Shown here: piece by piece, positions 8,525 through 17,003 of the stretch
Layout: every line of letters begins with the position of its first letter
Numbering within the stretch: position 1 is the first letter of the stretch
DNA from: Amycolatopsis thailandensis
GTDB lineage: Bacteria; Actinomycetota; Actinomycetes; Mycobacteriales; Pseudonocardiaceae
Reading direction: 5' to 3'
Assembly: GCF_002234405.1 (NCBI RefSeq)
Contig: NZ_NMQT01000190.1
Location: 1 to 57,941, forward strand
Length of the DNA: 57,941 bases
Translations under genes and position numbers: made by a program
Notes under the pieces: model-generated
What the model was told of the DNA's origin: nothing
Database searches by the model: none
Seen by the model: only the letters and a program-made list of their open reading frames with translations

Positions 8525-8583
8525 TCCCCGCCTTCCGAGTCAGTCCTGGGGTGAGCTGGTGATCCGGTTCCGGACTTCGGGAG

Positions 8584-10425
8584 CTACCCGGCGAGCGCGA
8601 CGATGCGGCGGGTCTCCTCGCGACTGGCGATCACCCGGTCGCGGATGTCCGGGGATTCCCACCAGCCAGGCAGTTCCACTCGCGCGGCTCTCATGTTGCG
8701 GTAGAACAGCAGCGCCTCACCTTCGCCGATCTCCCTGATCCCATCCGCGGTCAGGGCACGCTGCATACGCGGCGAAATGGTCACCTGGTCGCGTGCTGTC
8801 CCGGTCGAAACGCTGGCTTGGTCGATCTCTCGTTCGCGCAACAGATCCGAGATGCTCTGCAGATCCTTCGCATTGCTCAGGCCGCCGAGGACAAGCTTGA
8901 TCGACGCGTTGTCCCAGATCTCGGTTGCCTGCTCGGGTCCCCAGCGTTGCCGCAGCTGTGACAGGGACTGGACGTAGACATACAGCTGTACCCCGCGCCC
9001 GCCAGAATCGGCCAGCCGGGCAGCGAGATCCTCCAGCGGTGTGATGCCGCTCGCTTCATCCATGACGACACGGAACGGCGGGTCCAGCCGGAGATCTCCT
9101 TGCGCGCGCTCGGTGAACTGCTCTACGCCCGGTTGTTGCGACAGGATGTCCGTGCGGTGCAGGATCTCGGCCATGAGAGCGGTGATCATGGGCGCGGCGG
9201 AGTTCTTGCGGCCGCGGGAGATCATGTACAGCGTGTCGGTGCCGGACAAGATGAAATCGTCGATGTCGAACGGCCTGTCGCCAGGCTTCGGAGTCAGCGA
9301 CCGCATAACGGTCGGCGAGTTCAGCGGCCGCAGGATCAACTCCAGGGTGGAGAAGATGCCGCCAGCGCCACTGGTGTCGCTCGTGGATTTGAGGCTGTCG
9401 AGGAGGTTCCGCAGTCCGCTGCCGATCGCGGGTGCCGCCCCGGCATGGGTGTCGAGGATCTGCGCGGGCTGGTAGGACTGGCTGGTGGTCCAATACCAGA
9501 TGCTCTCCAGACCGGCCTTGCCGAGCGCGGCGGCGTGCAGCATCGCCGCGAGCACACCTTCGCTTTTACCGGAGAAGTAGCCGCCGTTCTTGGTGTCTTC
9601 CAACGGCATCGCACTGCAGATGGCGATCGATCGACGAAGCGCGACATCGAAATCCTCGCACCCGGCGATGGGGTTCCACCGAAGCTTGTCCGGCCACGGG
9701 ACCCGACTCTCGGGATCGAAAACCCAGACCCGGCCCCGTTTGCTTCGATCCATGATGGTGAGCTCCACGACGTCGAAACGGGTCGAGGTCGCCAACAGCG
9801 CACCTGGCGCGCGCAGGACGTCCGACACAGCCTGGCGCTGGGTCTTGCCCATCCGCTGAGGTGCGACGACCAGTTTGGAGTCTTCGTGGGTTCCGTACAG
9901 TCCTTCCCCAGTGCCTGGCCAGCACCCGAAGTACGCGCCCGCGTCGTCCGGGGTGATGGTGCGCAGGCTCGCGAGGGAGGGACGCAGACGTCGAGCGGAC
10001 TTGGCCACCGCTGCGGTGCCGAGCCGTGCGAGGACGGTCGCCTTGTCGGCGAGCCCCGTCCGGTGAACTCCCCGGTCGAGACGGGCTTTCCTGCGCCAGC
10101 CGCGGAGCCGCCACCACAACACTCCCTCGCCGGCCGCGAGCAGACCCGCAAGGACGTAGGTCAGGATCGCCGGTCCTGGCCGAGGATCGGTGCGCCATGC
10201 GGTCGCGGGATCACCAGGGCGGGTCAGCCACCGCCCGAGCACGAGAGGCAGCTGACCAGCAGGCGGCCACGCCCAGCCCGCACCGCTGAACAGGCCGGAC
10301 AGACCCGCGCCGAGCAACGCCGCAAGTACGAGGCCGACCACCACCGCGGCGACCATGGGATAGAACGTGCTGATCGTCGGCCGAGCAGGACCTCCCGGAA
10401 ACCTCTCCGGGTCACGCTGCGACAC
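8584..10425 (-). CDS. VirD4/TraG-type coupling protein (T4CP)
   Basis: 613 aa. Two N-terminal membrane segments (residues ~24-46 and ~86-106) are followed by a RecA-like ATPase: Walker A APQRMGKT at 188-195, an NPIAGCEDFD block near 251, and Walker B FRVVMDEASG at 451-460, followed by a PROSITE-like QSLSQLRQRWG arginine-rich stretch. T4CPs bring the relaxase-DNA complex to the secretion channel at the inner membrane and energise transfer. The GTG start overlaps the end of the VirB4-like gene by 14 nt, so the two are translationally coupled. Length and domain order match the actinobacterial TraG/VirD4 proteins. Confidence 0.92.
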   Translation of the reverse strand: MSQRDPERFPGGPARPTISTFYPMVAAVVVGLVLAALLGAGLSGLFSGAGWAWPPAGQLPLVLGRWLTRPGDPATAWRTDPRPGPAILTYVLAGLLAAGEGVLWWRLRGWRRKARLDRGVHRTGLADKATVLARLGTAAVAKSARRLRPSLASLRTITPDDAGAYFGCWPGTGEGLYGTHEDSKLVVAPQRMGKTQRQAVSDVLRAPGALLATSTRFDVVELTIMDRSKRGRVWVFDPESRVPWPDKLRWNPIAGCEDFDVALRRSIAICSAMPLEDTKNGGYFSGKSEGVLAAMLHAAALGKAGLESIWYWTTSQSYQPAQILDTHAGAAPAIGSGLRNLLDSLKSTSDTSGAGGIFSTLELILRPLNSPTVMRSLTPKPGDRPFDIDDFILSGTDTLYMISRGRKNSAAPMITALMAEILHRTDILSQQPGVEQFTERAQGDLRLDPPFRVVMDEASGITPLEDLAARLADSGGRGVQLYVYVQSLSQLRQRWGPEQATEIWDNASIKLVLGGLSNAKDLQSISDLLREREIDQASVSTGTARDQVTISPRMQRALTADGIREIGEGEALLFYRNMRAARVELPGWWESPDIRDRVIASREETRRIVALAG

Positions 10426-11884
10426 GGGCGCTGATCCCGGTCAGGGCGTCGTCGGTGTCGGTCAGCGCGATCTCGCGCTGCGAGCGTTCGTGCCGCAGCA
10501 GGATCGGGTCACGCCGGCCAACTTTGAGCAGACAGGTGCCCTGCTCCAAGGCCATGATCGTCTCCTCGGTACCGGCCGGGAGGTTATAGAGCTCCACGCA
10601 AGCCTCGGCATCGTCCTGGCTGCCCTGCCCGTACACGAACACGGTCTCGGCTTCCTGCAGCAGCGAGCGGGCGGGGGAGTCAGGGGGCAGATCGGAGATG
10701 TGGTGGAATCCGGCGATCGTGGCCAGACCCAGCCCACGGGCGAGTTTGACGTTACGGCGGAAGATCGCTCCGACCGAGCCTTCGGCCACGTGCCAGCCCT
10801 CTTCAACCACGTTGACCGTCTGTTGGCCTTCACCTGAGCGGCGGGCGAGCATGTTCGCTTGCCACGTGTTGATCAGCGTCATGACCACCCGCAGCGCAGG
10901 CCCGTCCAACGGCAGGGCCGAGATGTCGAAGTGGGTGAACCCGGACGGGTGATCGAGATGCACGTCGCGGCTGGTTTCGGCGTCGACCAGCCCGGCGAGG
11001 TCCTCCTCAATCATCCGCTCGAGCGCGAAAGCGGGATCCAAGCCCCAATCCTGCAACTCCCGTACCCGCCGGTCCAGCACACGCGCTTGGTCGTCGGAGG
11101 GATGAAGCAGGTGGTGGACGATATCACTGATCACCGGCACACGAGCACGGTTGTGCGCATCCTGGGTCGCGGAAACCAGCGCGAGCCGCAGGGCTTTGCC
11201 CTCGCGCTCGCTGACCGGACGGCCGAGCGCTTCCGCGAGGACCGCGCGCAACAGCATCATCTGCCCGGTCGGTCGGGCCAGCCCGCCACCGGTATCGGCT
11301 TCCAGGTCGACGGCCTGGTCGTCCCCGAGAGCGATCACCGGATCCAGCAGGTTCAGCCGTGAGCCCCGGCCGTCGACGGTGAACCGGATGCTGGGTGCGC
11401 CGAGAAACCTTGCCAGCGCGGTGTATTCGCCGACACCGGCCTGAAGTTTCTTGTCCAGCACCACGACCCGCCGGTTGTCGAGCAGCAGCTGCCGTGTGCA
11501 GGCCCAGGTTTTCAGCAGCGAGCTCTTGCCCTTGCCGACGTCGCCGATCACAGCGGCGTTCGGCGAGCTGATCAGCTTGTCCTCATAGGACACGAAGGGA
11601 TCGTGGGTGACCAGCTGCCCCGAGAGCAAGTCGGTGCCGACGATAAGGCCACGGTAACTGGTCGGCGGCGAGGACAATGCCAAGTTCAGTGCCTCGGCCT
11701 GCCTAGTCGTGGTGTGCATCGGGTCGAGCCGTGGTTCGTACCAGCCCCAGCGATCCAGCCACCGCCGCCGGCGCGGCGGCGGGATGAACTGAGGTTCGGG
11801 TCGCTGCGACGGTGGCCGCGGCGGCTGCCAACCCACCTGGGGCGGTGAACGTTTTGCCGGTGGAACGGGGGATCGGGGGATCAT
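10412..11884 (-). CDS. VirB4-like T4SS ATPase
   Basis: 490 aa from the ATG at 11884, which has AGGAGG 6 nt upstream and overlaps the stop of the WhiB-like gene (ATGA). The first ~60 residues are Pro/Arg-rich. The ATPase has Walker A GDVGKGKSS at 114-122, an RLNLLDP motif (SRLNLLDPV) near 165, and a Walker B VNVVEEGWH around 360, all typical of VirB4/TraC/ConE motors, which power pilus or channel assembly and substrate transfer. It lacks the N-terminal non-ATPase half of full VirB4; the adjacent SCO6880 protein may supply that half, as in other actinobacterial systems. Confidence 0.88.
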   Translation of the reverse strand: MIPRSPVPPAKRSPPQVGWQPPRPPSQRPEPQFIPPPRRRRWLDRWGWYEPRLDPMHTTTRQAEALNLALSSPPTSYRGLIVGTDLLSGQLVTHDPFVSYEDKLISSPNAAVIGDVGKGKSSLLKTWACTRQLLLDNRRVVVLDKKLQAGVGEYTALARFLGAPSIRFTVDGRGSRLNLLDPVIALGDDQAVDLEADTGGGLARPTGQMMLLRAVLAEALGRPVSEREGKALRLALVSATQDAHNRARVPVISDIVHHLLHPSDDQARVLDRRVRELQDWGLDPAFALERMIEEDLAGLVDAETSRDVHLDHPSGFTHFDISALPLDGPALRVVMTLINTWQANMLARRSGEGQQTVNVVEEGWHVAEGSVGAIFRRNVKLARGLGLATIAGFHHISDLPPDSPARSLLQEAETVFVYGQGSQDDAEACVELYNLPAGTEETIMALEQGTCLLKVGRRDPILLRHERSQREIALTDTDDALTGISARVAA

Positions 11885-12243
11885 CACGCCGCCTCCTGTC
11901 GTCGGTCCTGGTCCTCGCGCAACACGCGCCGAATGATGTGGTAGTCCGGCTGGGACACTCCGCCCCAGCTGCCGTAGGCCTCCCCGCGCAACAAGGCACC
12001 CGCCAGGCACTGCGTTCGCACAGGACAGTCCCCGCACAGGTTCGCGATGCGTTCTCGCTCGACAAGGAGATCGTCGCCGAGGAAACGGGTGCTGTCGGGC
12101 GGGAAGAATCGTTCCGGGTCGGCGTCGCGGCAGGGACGGGAAGGCTCGTTCTCCACGGTCGACTGCAACGCCCAGGGGTCATCATCGAGGTATCCACAGA
12201 CCTCAGCCAGGCGCTGAAAGTGGAAGGACGTCGGGCGACGCAT
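11884..12243 (-). CDS. WhiB-like (Wbl) iron-sulfur transcription regulator
   Basis: 119 aa. It carries the Wbl cysteine set: C38 in a CRDADPERFFP context, then C70-G-D-C73-P-V-R-T-Q-C79, and the GSWGG turn at 91-95. An additional Cys is at 16. The C-terminal RRVLREDQDRRQEAA is basic enough for DNA contact. Wbl proteins bind a 4Fe-4S cluster that senses NO or O2 and usually work with sigma factors. Its start overlaps the stop of the SCO6880 gene and its stop overlaps the start of the VirB4-like gene, both by ATGA, so it is a built-in member of the T4SS operon. Confidence 0.92.
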   Translation of the reverse strand: MRRPTSFHFQRLAEVCGYLDDDPWALQSTVENEPSRPCRDADPERFFPPDSTRFLGDDLLVERERIANLCGDCPVRTQCLAGALLRGEAYGSWGGVSQPDYHIIRRVLREDQDRRQEAA

Positions 12244-13742
12244 CACGCCACCGCCATTCCCCGCGCGAGCGGATAGGTTGCGAGCACGGCCACGTCGTGC
12301 TGAGTGTCCTGCCAATCCAGGTCCGTGAGCGCCGACTGCGCGGCCTCGTTGGCGACGCGCATGCACGCCCGCCGAAGTTCCGCCGGACCCGAGGCGGTCA
12401 CGGATATCGCCAAGGACCAGTCCACTCCCTGATGTCCGGAGCCGGGCGCGAGGTCATGAAGCCGGCGCGCTGAGGCCGACAGCATGACCTCGTCGGTGCC
12501 GTCCCCGACCTGTCCCTTCTGATTCGCGCCTTGCAGGGACGCGCCGTCCTGGGCGACGTCGACGACAGCCTTGGCGCGGGCGACCCTGTCCGGGATGAGT
12601 TCCATCCGGACGCTCAACGTGCGGATCACCGACGGGTTGACCGAGGTCAGCAGGGGCGCCAGCCAGCGGGGACCCAGTTTCGCAGGGGCGATGCCCCTGC
12701 GGGGGAGCACCGCGGTCCGGGTATGCCAGTAGTCGTTGACGATCTGCCGGTCCCGGTCGGTGCGGTAGGACTGCCAGCAGTCCTCCCAGCGCACACCCTC
12801 GTGCTGATCGATCGGCCACCGCGGATCCTGCAGGCTCCGCAGCATCGCGCAGGTCCGCTGTTCACCCAGGACACGCGGGCGGGTCAGCTCGGCGCGGACG
12901 GCGAGGTCGGCCATCCGGGCGAGTTCCTCATGGACCAGTCCAGCCCATCCCGCGACACCCGCGCCGTAGGACTGGGACTCCTCGAAGAACTCTCCAGTCA
13001 GCGGGATCCGGGCGACAAGGTAGTTGCGATGCTGCTCGGCCGACGCAGCGGTGAGGTCGATCAGGTCCTCATAGGAGGCGATGATGTCGTCAAGGCCGCC
13101 GCGGCGCGACACCCGCCCGGACACGAACGCGCGATGTGGTGCCGGGTCGTGCGGAACAATCCGGTTCAGCTGCTGCAAACCGCGGATGTAGCTGCCGGCT
13201 TTGCCGAGCTGTGCAAGCAGGAGACCGTACTGGATGGACGCCGCATCGTAGGCGCGCTCCGTGCGCAATCCCGAGGCCTGGCCCTGGACCTCCATCACCA
13301 CCGACAGATAGGCACGCTCGCCTGGATTGTGGTGGTGCAAAATGAACATCGACTCGAAACCCGTTCCGGCCAGGTCAAGTGGCTCGACCCGCCCGAGCGG
13401 GACGGGGCGCTCCCACAACGGGTGTGGCCACGAGTCCGGAGCCACCTGACGAATCTGTTCCGGAGCGGTATAGCGGGTTTCCCCGCTGCGGCGCCGGATT
13501 AGCCACCGCAGGGCCCACATCCATTCCTCGGCGATCGACCGGCGCTGCGACCACGGCCGGACCAGACCGTAGGTCAGACCGAGTAGCGCGAACCCAACGG
13601 CGGCGCCACTCATTCCGCCCCCGCCCAGCCAGAGGACGAACGCGCCAGCCGTGGACAGTCCCAGCAGCGCGATCGCGGGCTTCGGCAGCGAACCGAACAA
13701 GCCGCGCCGACCGATCTCACCCCCGAGCACGGCGATCCTCAT
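12243..13742 (-). CDS. SCO6880-family conjugation protein
   Basis: 499 aa. Two membrane helices near the N-terminus (about 22-41 and 45-64), preceded by a basic patch, resemble a VirB3/PrgI-like anchor. The long soluble part resembles the non-ATPase N-terminal region of VirB4, with segments such as ERAYLSVVMEVQGQ and a YLVARIPLTGEF strand. SCO6880-type proteins are encoded beside actinobacterial T4SS ATPases. No Walker motif is present, so with the downstream VirB4-like ATPase it probably forms a split VirB3-VirB4 unit. It overlaps neighbours on both sides by 4 nt. Confidence 0.85.
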   Translation of the reverse strand: MRIAVLGGEIGRRGLFGSLPKPAIALLGLSTAGAFVLWLGGGGMSGAAVGFALLGLTYGLVRPWSQRRSIAEEWMWALRWLIRRRSGETRYTAPEQIRQVAPDSWPHPLWERPVPLGRVEPLDLAGTGFESMFILHHHNPGERAYLSVVMEVQGQASGLRTERAYDAASIQYGLLLAQLGKAGSYIRGLQQLNRIVPHDPAPHRAFVSGRVSRRGGLDDIIASYEDLIDLTAASAEQHRNYLVARIPLTGEFFEESQSYGAGVAGWAGLVHEELARMADLAVRAELTRPRVLGEQRTCAMLRSLQDPRWPIDQHEGVRWEDCWQSYRTDRDRQIVNDYWHTRTAVLPRRGIAPAKLGPRWLAPLLTSVNPSVIRTLSVRMELIPDRVARAKAVVDVAQDGASLQGANQKGQVGDGTDEVMLSASARRLHDLAPGSGHQGVDWSLAISVTASGPAELRRACMRVANEAAQSALTDLDWQDTQHDVAVLATYPLARGMAVA

Positions 13743-15958
13743 GGCCGGTCACCTCGTACCACGTCCTCGTCGACTTCCGGAGCGCGGTGCGCGGCGGTGC
13801 GGGCCTTGTTGAAACCCGCCACCGCGACCTGAGCGAGAACACCCCAGGGGCCGGCGGCAGCTCCGCTGCTCGCCCCCGCTTGGGCCGCGCCCGCCGTAGT
13901 GCCCGTGGCCGCGCCACCGTTCACGACCGCGCCTCCGTGTCGCCCGCCCGCCGTAGCCGCGGCCTGCCGCCCGCCCGACGTCGTGCCGCCGCTTCGTCCG
14001 GGCGATCCCGGCGAACCGGCTGGGCCTGTGCTACCGGGAGAACCGGTCCCACCCGGCCCTCCAGGGTGCCTCGCGGCCGGAGTGCCGGTACGGGGCTGCG
14101 GCCGTGAGGCACCCTGTGGCGGGTTCTGGTTCTGCGTGTAGTTGCGCTGGATCGAGTGGCCTTCTCCACCGCCCGAGGGACCGCCCCCGCCTGACGACGA
14201 ACCCGTACCCCGGACCGCCATCGCGCCGATACCCGCGCCGACCACAGAGGAAGTTCCGAAACCACTGGAGGGCTGAGGTGCGTGGCTGTCAGCCTCGGTC
14301 GGTAGCAAAGGTGCGTATTTCAACGCGGAATACGGGGCTAAGCCGGCCATCAGCATCGCAAAACCAGAGGAAGCCAACTGCGTCAGCAGAGGCAAACCGC
14401 CACTTTGCATCGCTGGAATCGACAGGTTCCCGTCGATGAACGCCCAGATGAACCCGAGCAGCAGGAACAACAGCGGCGGCGACAACGCCAGCCCGACGAA
14501 CATCATCGGCGGCTTGAGCGCTTTCGCCCGGTACTTCGGATGAATCAGCATCCCCCATGAGAGACCGGCTACCGCACCGGCCAGCGGTAACGCGACGGAC
14601 TGCACGACCAGCCCTGCGAACACCGAGAACGCGCCCAAGATCATGAGCAGAAAGATGAGGATCGCGATGAACACGCCACCGGGCATCATCGCGACGGAGA
14701 CTTTCCCGAGCAGGCCGAGTTTCACTACCGCGCGGTTGAGGTATCCGGCGTCCCATGCGGCGATGCCGTTGGTCAGCCCTCGGGTCATCTCCAGCAGCAC
14801 CGTGGCGATCGCGGGGGAGAAGACCGCGAGGAACAGTCCGAGTGGCAGGCGTTTGAACAGGGCCTCTTGGAGTTCTTCTCTCCCGCCGTTGCCGTGGGCT
14901 GTACGCCACAACATCAGCAGGGCCATGAACGCCATGACCACGATGCCGATTCCGCTGCTGGCCGCGTACATACCGAGAAACCACGGTGCTGTGGGATCGA
15001 AGTTCCCGACGCTGGCCAGCCCTTGCAGGACGGTGGTGGTGAAAGCTGTGGCGCCTTGGTGCAGGGCGTTGGCGAGGTCATCGATCGCTGACGATGGATC
15101 AGCGACGAACTTGCCCACCTCGACCGGCGCCATCGCGACCCCGGCGAACGCGTCGACGGCCCACTTCCCGCCGCTGTAGAGCTTGTCACCGACGAACTCG
15201 AGGAAGCGTTTGACATTGTCCAGCCAGGACGAGTTGTTCTCGATGAACGCCGCCATTCCTGTGAACAGCTTTCCGATGGCGACGTTCCACTCGATGCACT
15301 GGGGATGCTGGGCAGGGTCGCTGGCTACCTTGGCGCAGTCGACGAAGAACGCCTTCTCGCAGAACGGCGACTTCGCCTTGACGCAGGCCCCGGTGAACTC
15401 CTCCACCGGCAGCTCGGAGGGATAGAGAGGCGGTAGCGCCTTCATCCGCTCCAGACTCGCGGGATCGGGCGCGGAGACCCAGGTGAAACCCCACGCGTTG
15501 GTGGCCAGGTTCGCCCACTTCTGCAGCTTGGTCGCGCACCCACCCTCACCGGTGGGTACCCGGTAAGCGTCCCGGTCCGCGGCACTGGCGGGGAACAGTT
15601 TCGGCAGCGTCGGCGGCTCCTTGTTCGGATCAGCCTCTGCACCGCCGAAAGGCCCGCCCCAGAACAGTTTCCGGGAATCGGGCGGGAGCGACCAGTACAT
15701 CAGCCGCGGTTCGTCGAGCATGACTGCGTTCAGGTACATCCCGACGTTCCCGCCCTGGTCGATACAGGACGGGTCGCGGAACCATGGGGCGTCCCTGAAC
15801 TCCTCGGTACCCACGACGTACTTCCGCAGCTCGGCGGGAAAGCCCTGCGGCAGCTGGCCTCCGCCGACCGGCGCGTTCGGGTCGGCCAGGGCGGTGGGTG
15901 CGGCGAAGACCAGAAACGCCAGCACTGTCAGGATCAGTGCGGCGACACGGTGGAACAT
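13739..15958 (-). CDS. VirB6/TrbL-like polytopic T4SS protein
   Basis: 739 aa. A Sec signal peptide (residues 1-25, ending ALADPN) is followed by a ~230-aa exported domain with several cysteines. A cluster of about six membrane helices spans residues ~330-560 (for example a GIGIVVMAFMALLMLW helix). The C-terminal ~170 residues are a low-complexity Gly/Ser/Pro tail with collagen-like GSPG units. This layout matches the VirB6/TrbL inner-membrane channel component of Gram-positive T4SSs. The ATG at 15958 has AGGGGGG just upstream. It overlaps SCO6880 by 4 nt. Confidence 0.85.
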   Translation of the reverse strand: MFHRVAALILTVLAFLVFAAPTALADPNAPVGGGQLPQGFPAELRKYVVGTEEFRDAPWFRDPSCIDQGGNVGMYLNAVMLDEPRLMYWSLPPDSRKLFWGGPFGGAEADPNKEPPTLPKLFPASAADRDAYRVPTGEGGCATKLQKWANLATNAWGFTWVSAPDPASLERMKALPPLYPSELPVEEFTGACVKAKSPFCEKAFFVDCAKVASDPAQHPQCIEWNVAIGKLFTGMAAFIENNSSWLDNVKRFLEFVGDKLYSGGKWAVDAFAGVAMAPVEVGKFVADPSSAIDDLANALHQGATAFTTTVLQGLASVGNFDPTAPWFLGMYAASSGIGIVVMAFMALLMLWRTAHGNGGREELQEALFKRLPLGLFLAVFSPAIATVLLEMTRGLTNGIAAWDAGYLNRAVVKLGLLGKVSVAMMPGGVFIAILIFLLMILGAFSVFAGLVVQSVALPLAGAVAGLSWGMLIHPKYRAKALKPPMMFVGLALSPPLLFLLLGFIWAFIDGNLSIPAMQSGGLPLLTQLASSGFAMLMAGLAPYSALKYAPLLPTEADSHAPQPSSGFGTSSVVGAGIGAMAVRGTGSSSGGGGPSGGGEGHSIQRNYTQNQNPPQGASRPQPRTGTPAARHPGGPGGTGSPGSTGPAGSPGSPGRSGGTTSGGRQAAATAGGRHGGAVVNGGAATGTTAGAAQAGASSGAAAGPWGVLAQVAVAGFNKARTAAHRAPEVDEDVVRGDRP

Positions 15959-15980
15959 GCTCCCCCCTAACGTTCATGCG

Positions 15981-16661
15981 TTAGTTGATGTAGTAGGTGT
16001 AAAGACCGTTCGTCAGCGGCTCGGTGACCGGGGTGGCGCCGGTATCTCCCGGTTGCGGACCGGAGTTCGCGCGCAAGCCCGCTACCTTCCAGTCCCCGTT
16101 CTCCCACCTCAGCTGGATGGTGTGAGTGCTCCAGCGCGCGGCTGTGTTCGTGCCGCCCCCGACCGCGTCGCCGGACCCGACCGCGACGACCCATACTTCG
16201 ACCGAGGCGGAACTGTCGGCATAGGCTGTCACCCTCGTGGTCGCTGGGATCTTGCTGGTCTGGTCAGCGCTACCGGATCGGGTCGCAAGGGCTTGCCGGG
16301 TGCCCTCGTCCGCGGTGCTGGCCGGCCACGTGGTGCTCGCGATCTCGGGGGAGGCCTGGCCGTGGGCGAGGTTGTTCACCAACTGCACCGCGTTGACACC
16401 CGCCGTGGCAGCCCCGGCCCGATCTCGTGTGTAGCCCGAGGGGACACCGTGGGTGAACTTCGCCGGGCCATGCGGTGCCGCGACGATCCCGCCCGCCGGC
16501 GCGGTTCCGGTCACCGGCCCGCTGTCACCGCCCGCCGGGGACTCGGTGGGGAAGACCCAGCGGCCCAGAGCTGCACCGGTCACGAGCGCGGCCACAGGGA
16601 CGACGGTCAACAGCACGGTGCGGGAGCGGCGGGCGGGGGTGTGGTGCGCGGGGTTCGTCAT
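15981..16661 (-). CDS. VirB8/TcpC-like membrane-anchored transfer protein
   Basis: 226 aa from ATG 16661; an earlier ATG at 16667 touches the AGGAG site and is less likely. A short basic cytoplasmic tail precedes one membrane helix (residues ~17-38), then an exported domain with an NTF2-like pattern: helix with AVQLVNNLAHG, then beta strands (VEVWVVAVG, HTIQLRWENGDWKVAG). That fold and topology are those of VirB8/TcpC, which nucleate T4SS assembly from the outer face of the membrane. Assignment is from topology and context, not from a family signature. Confidence 0.7.
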   Translation of the reverse strand: MTNPAHHTPARRSRTVLLTVVPVAALVTGAALGRWVFPTESPAGGDSGPVTGTAPAGGIVAAPHGPAKFTHGVPSGYTRDRAGAATAGVNAVQLVNNLAHGQASPEIASTTWPASTADEGTRQALATRSGSADQTSKIPATTRVTAYADSSASVEVWVVAVGSGDAVGGGTNTAARWSTHTIQLRWENGDWKVAGLRANSGPQPGDTGATPVTEPLTNGLYTYYIN

Positions 16662-16670
16662 AACCATCTC

Positions 16671-17003
16671 CTAGAAGAGTGCGACAACTGCACCGAAGAT
16701 GATCCCAATGCCGGACACGACTGCCAGCGCCAGACCCAGACGCTTGATGCCATCGGTGTGTTCGAGAATGCTCGCCGAGTAGCCACCCTTCTTCGCTTCC
16801 TGCAGCTGGTAGGCGGCGCGGAGTGCGCCGCCGGCGAGCCAGACGAAGGTCAGGCCCCAGAGACCCGCGAGGACCTTCTGCCACGCCTTGGTGAACTGGA
16901 TCCCGAAAACGTTGAAGTCCGGGGTGATCCCGTCGAATGGATTCCTGCTTCCCTGCTGGGCCAGAAACTCCACCGCGGTCTGTGCAAAGTGGATATTGCT
17001 CAT
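16671..17003 (-). CDS. Small two-helix membrane protein (pilin or VirB2-like candidate)
   Basis: 110 aa. Two hydrophobic helices (about 44-66 and 86-110) flank a short basic loop KKGGYSAS, and the protein ends ALF directly after the second helix. A ~40-residue polar N-terminus has no clear signal peptidase site. Size, helix number and place between the ParA-like ATPase and VirB8-like gene fit VirB2/TrbC-type subunits of actinobacterial T4SSs. It starts with an ATGA overlap to the ATPase gene. A general structural membrane subunit is the safe call. Confidence 0.65.
   Translation of the reverse strand: MSNIHFAQTAVEFLAQQGSRNPFDGITPDFNVFGIQFTKAWQKVLAGLWGLTFVWLAGGALRAAYQLQEAKKGGYSASILEHTDGIKRLGLALAVVSGIGIIFGAVVALF

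Noticed and set aside
9100..10434. Plus-strand frame of 444 aa opposite the coupling protein
   Set aside because: Antisense shadow of the VirD4/TraG gene, without domain or ribosome site.
12531..13502. Plus-strand frame of 323 aa opposite SCO6880
   Set aside because: Shadow frame caused by high GC; the opposite gene has overlaps and family features.
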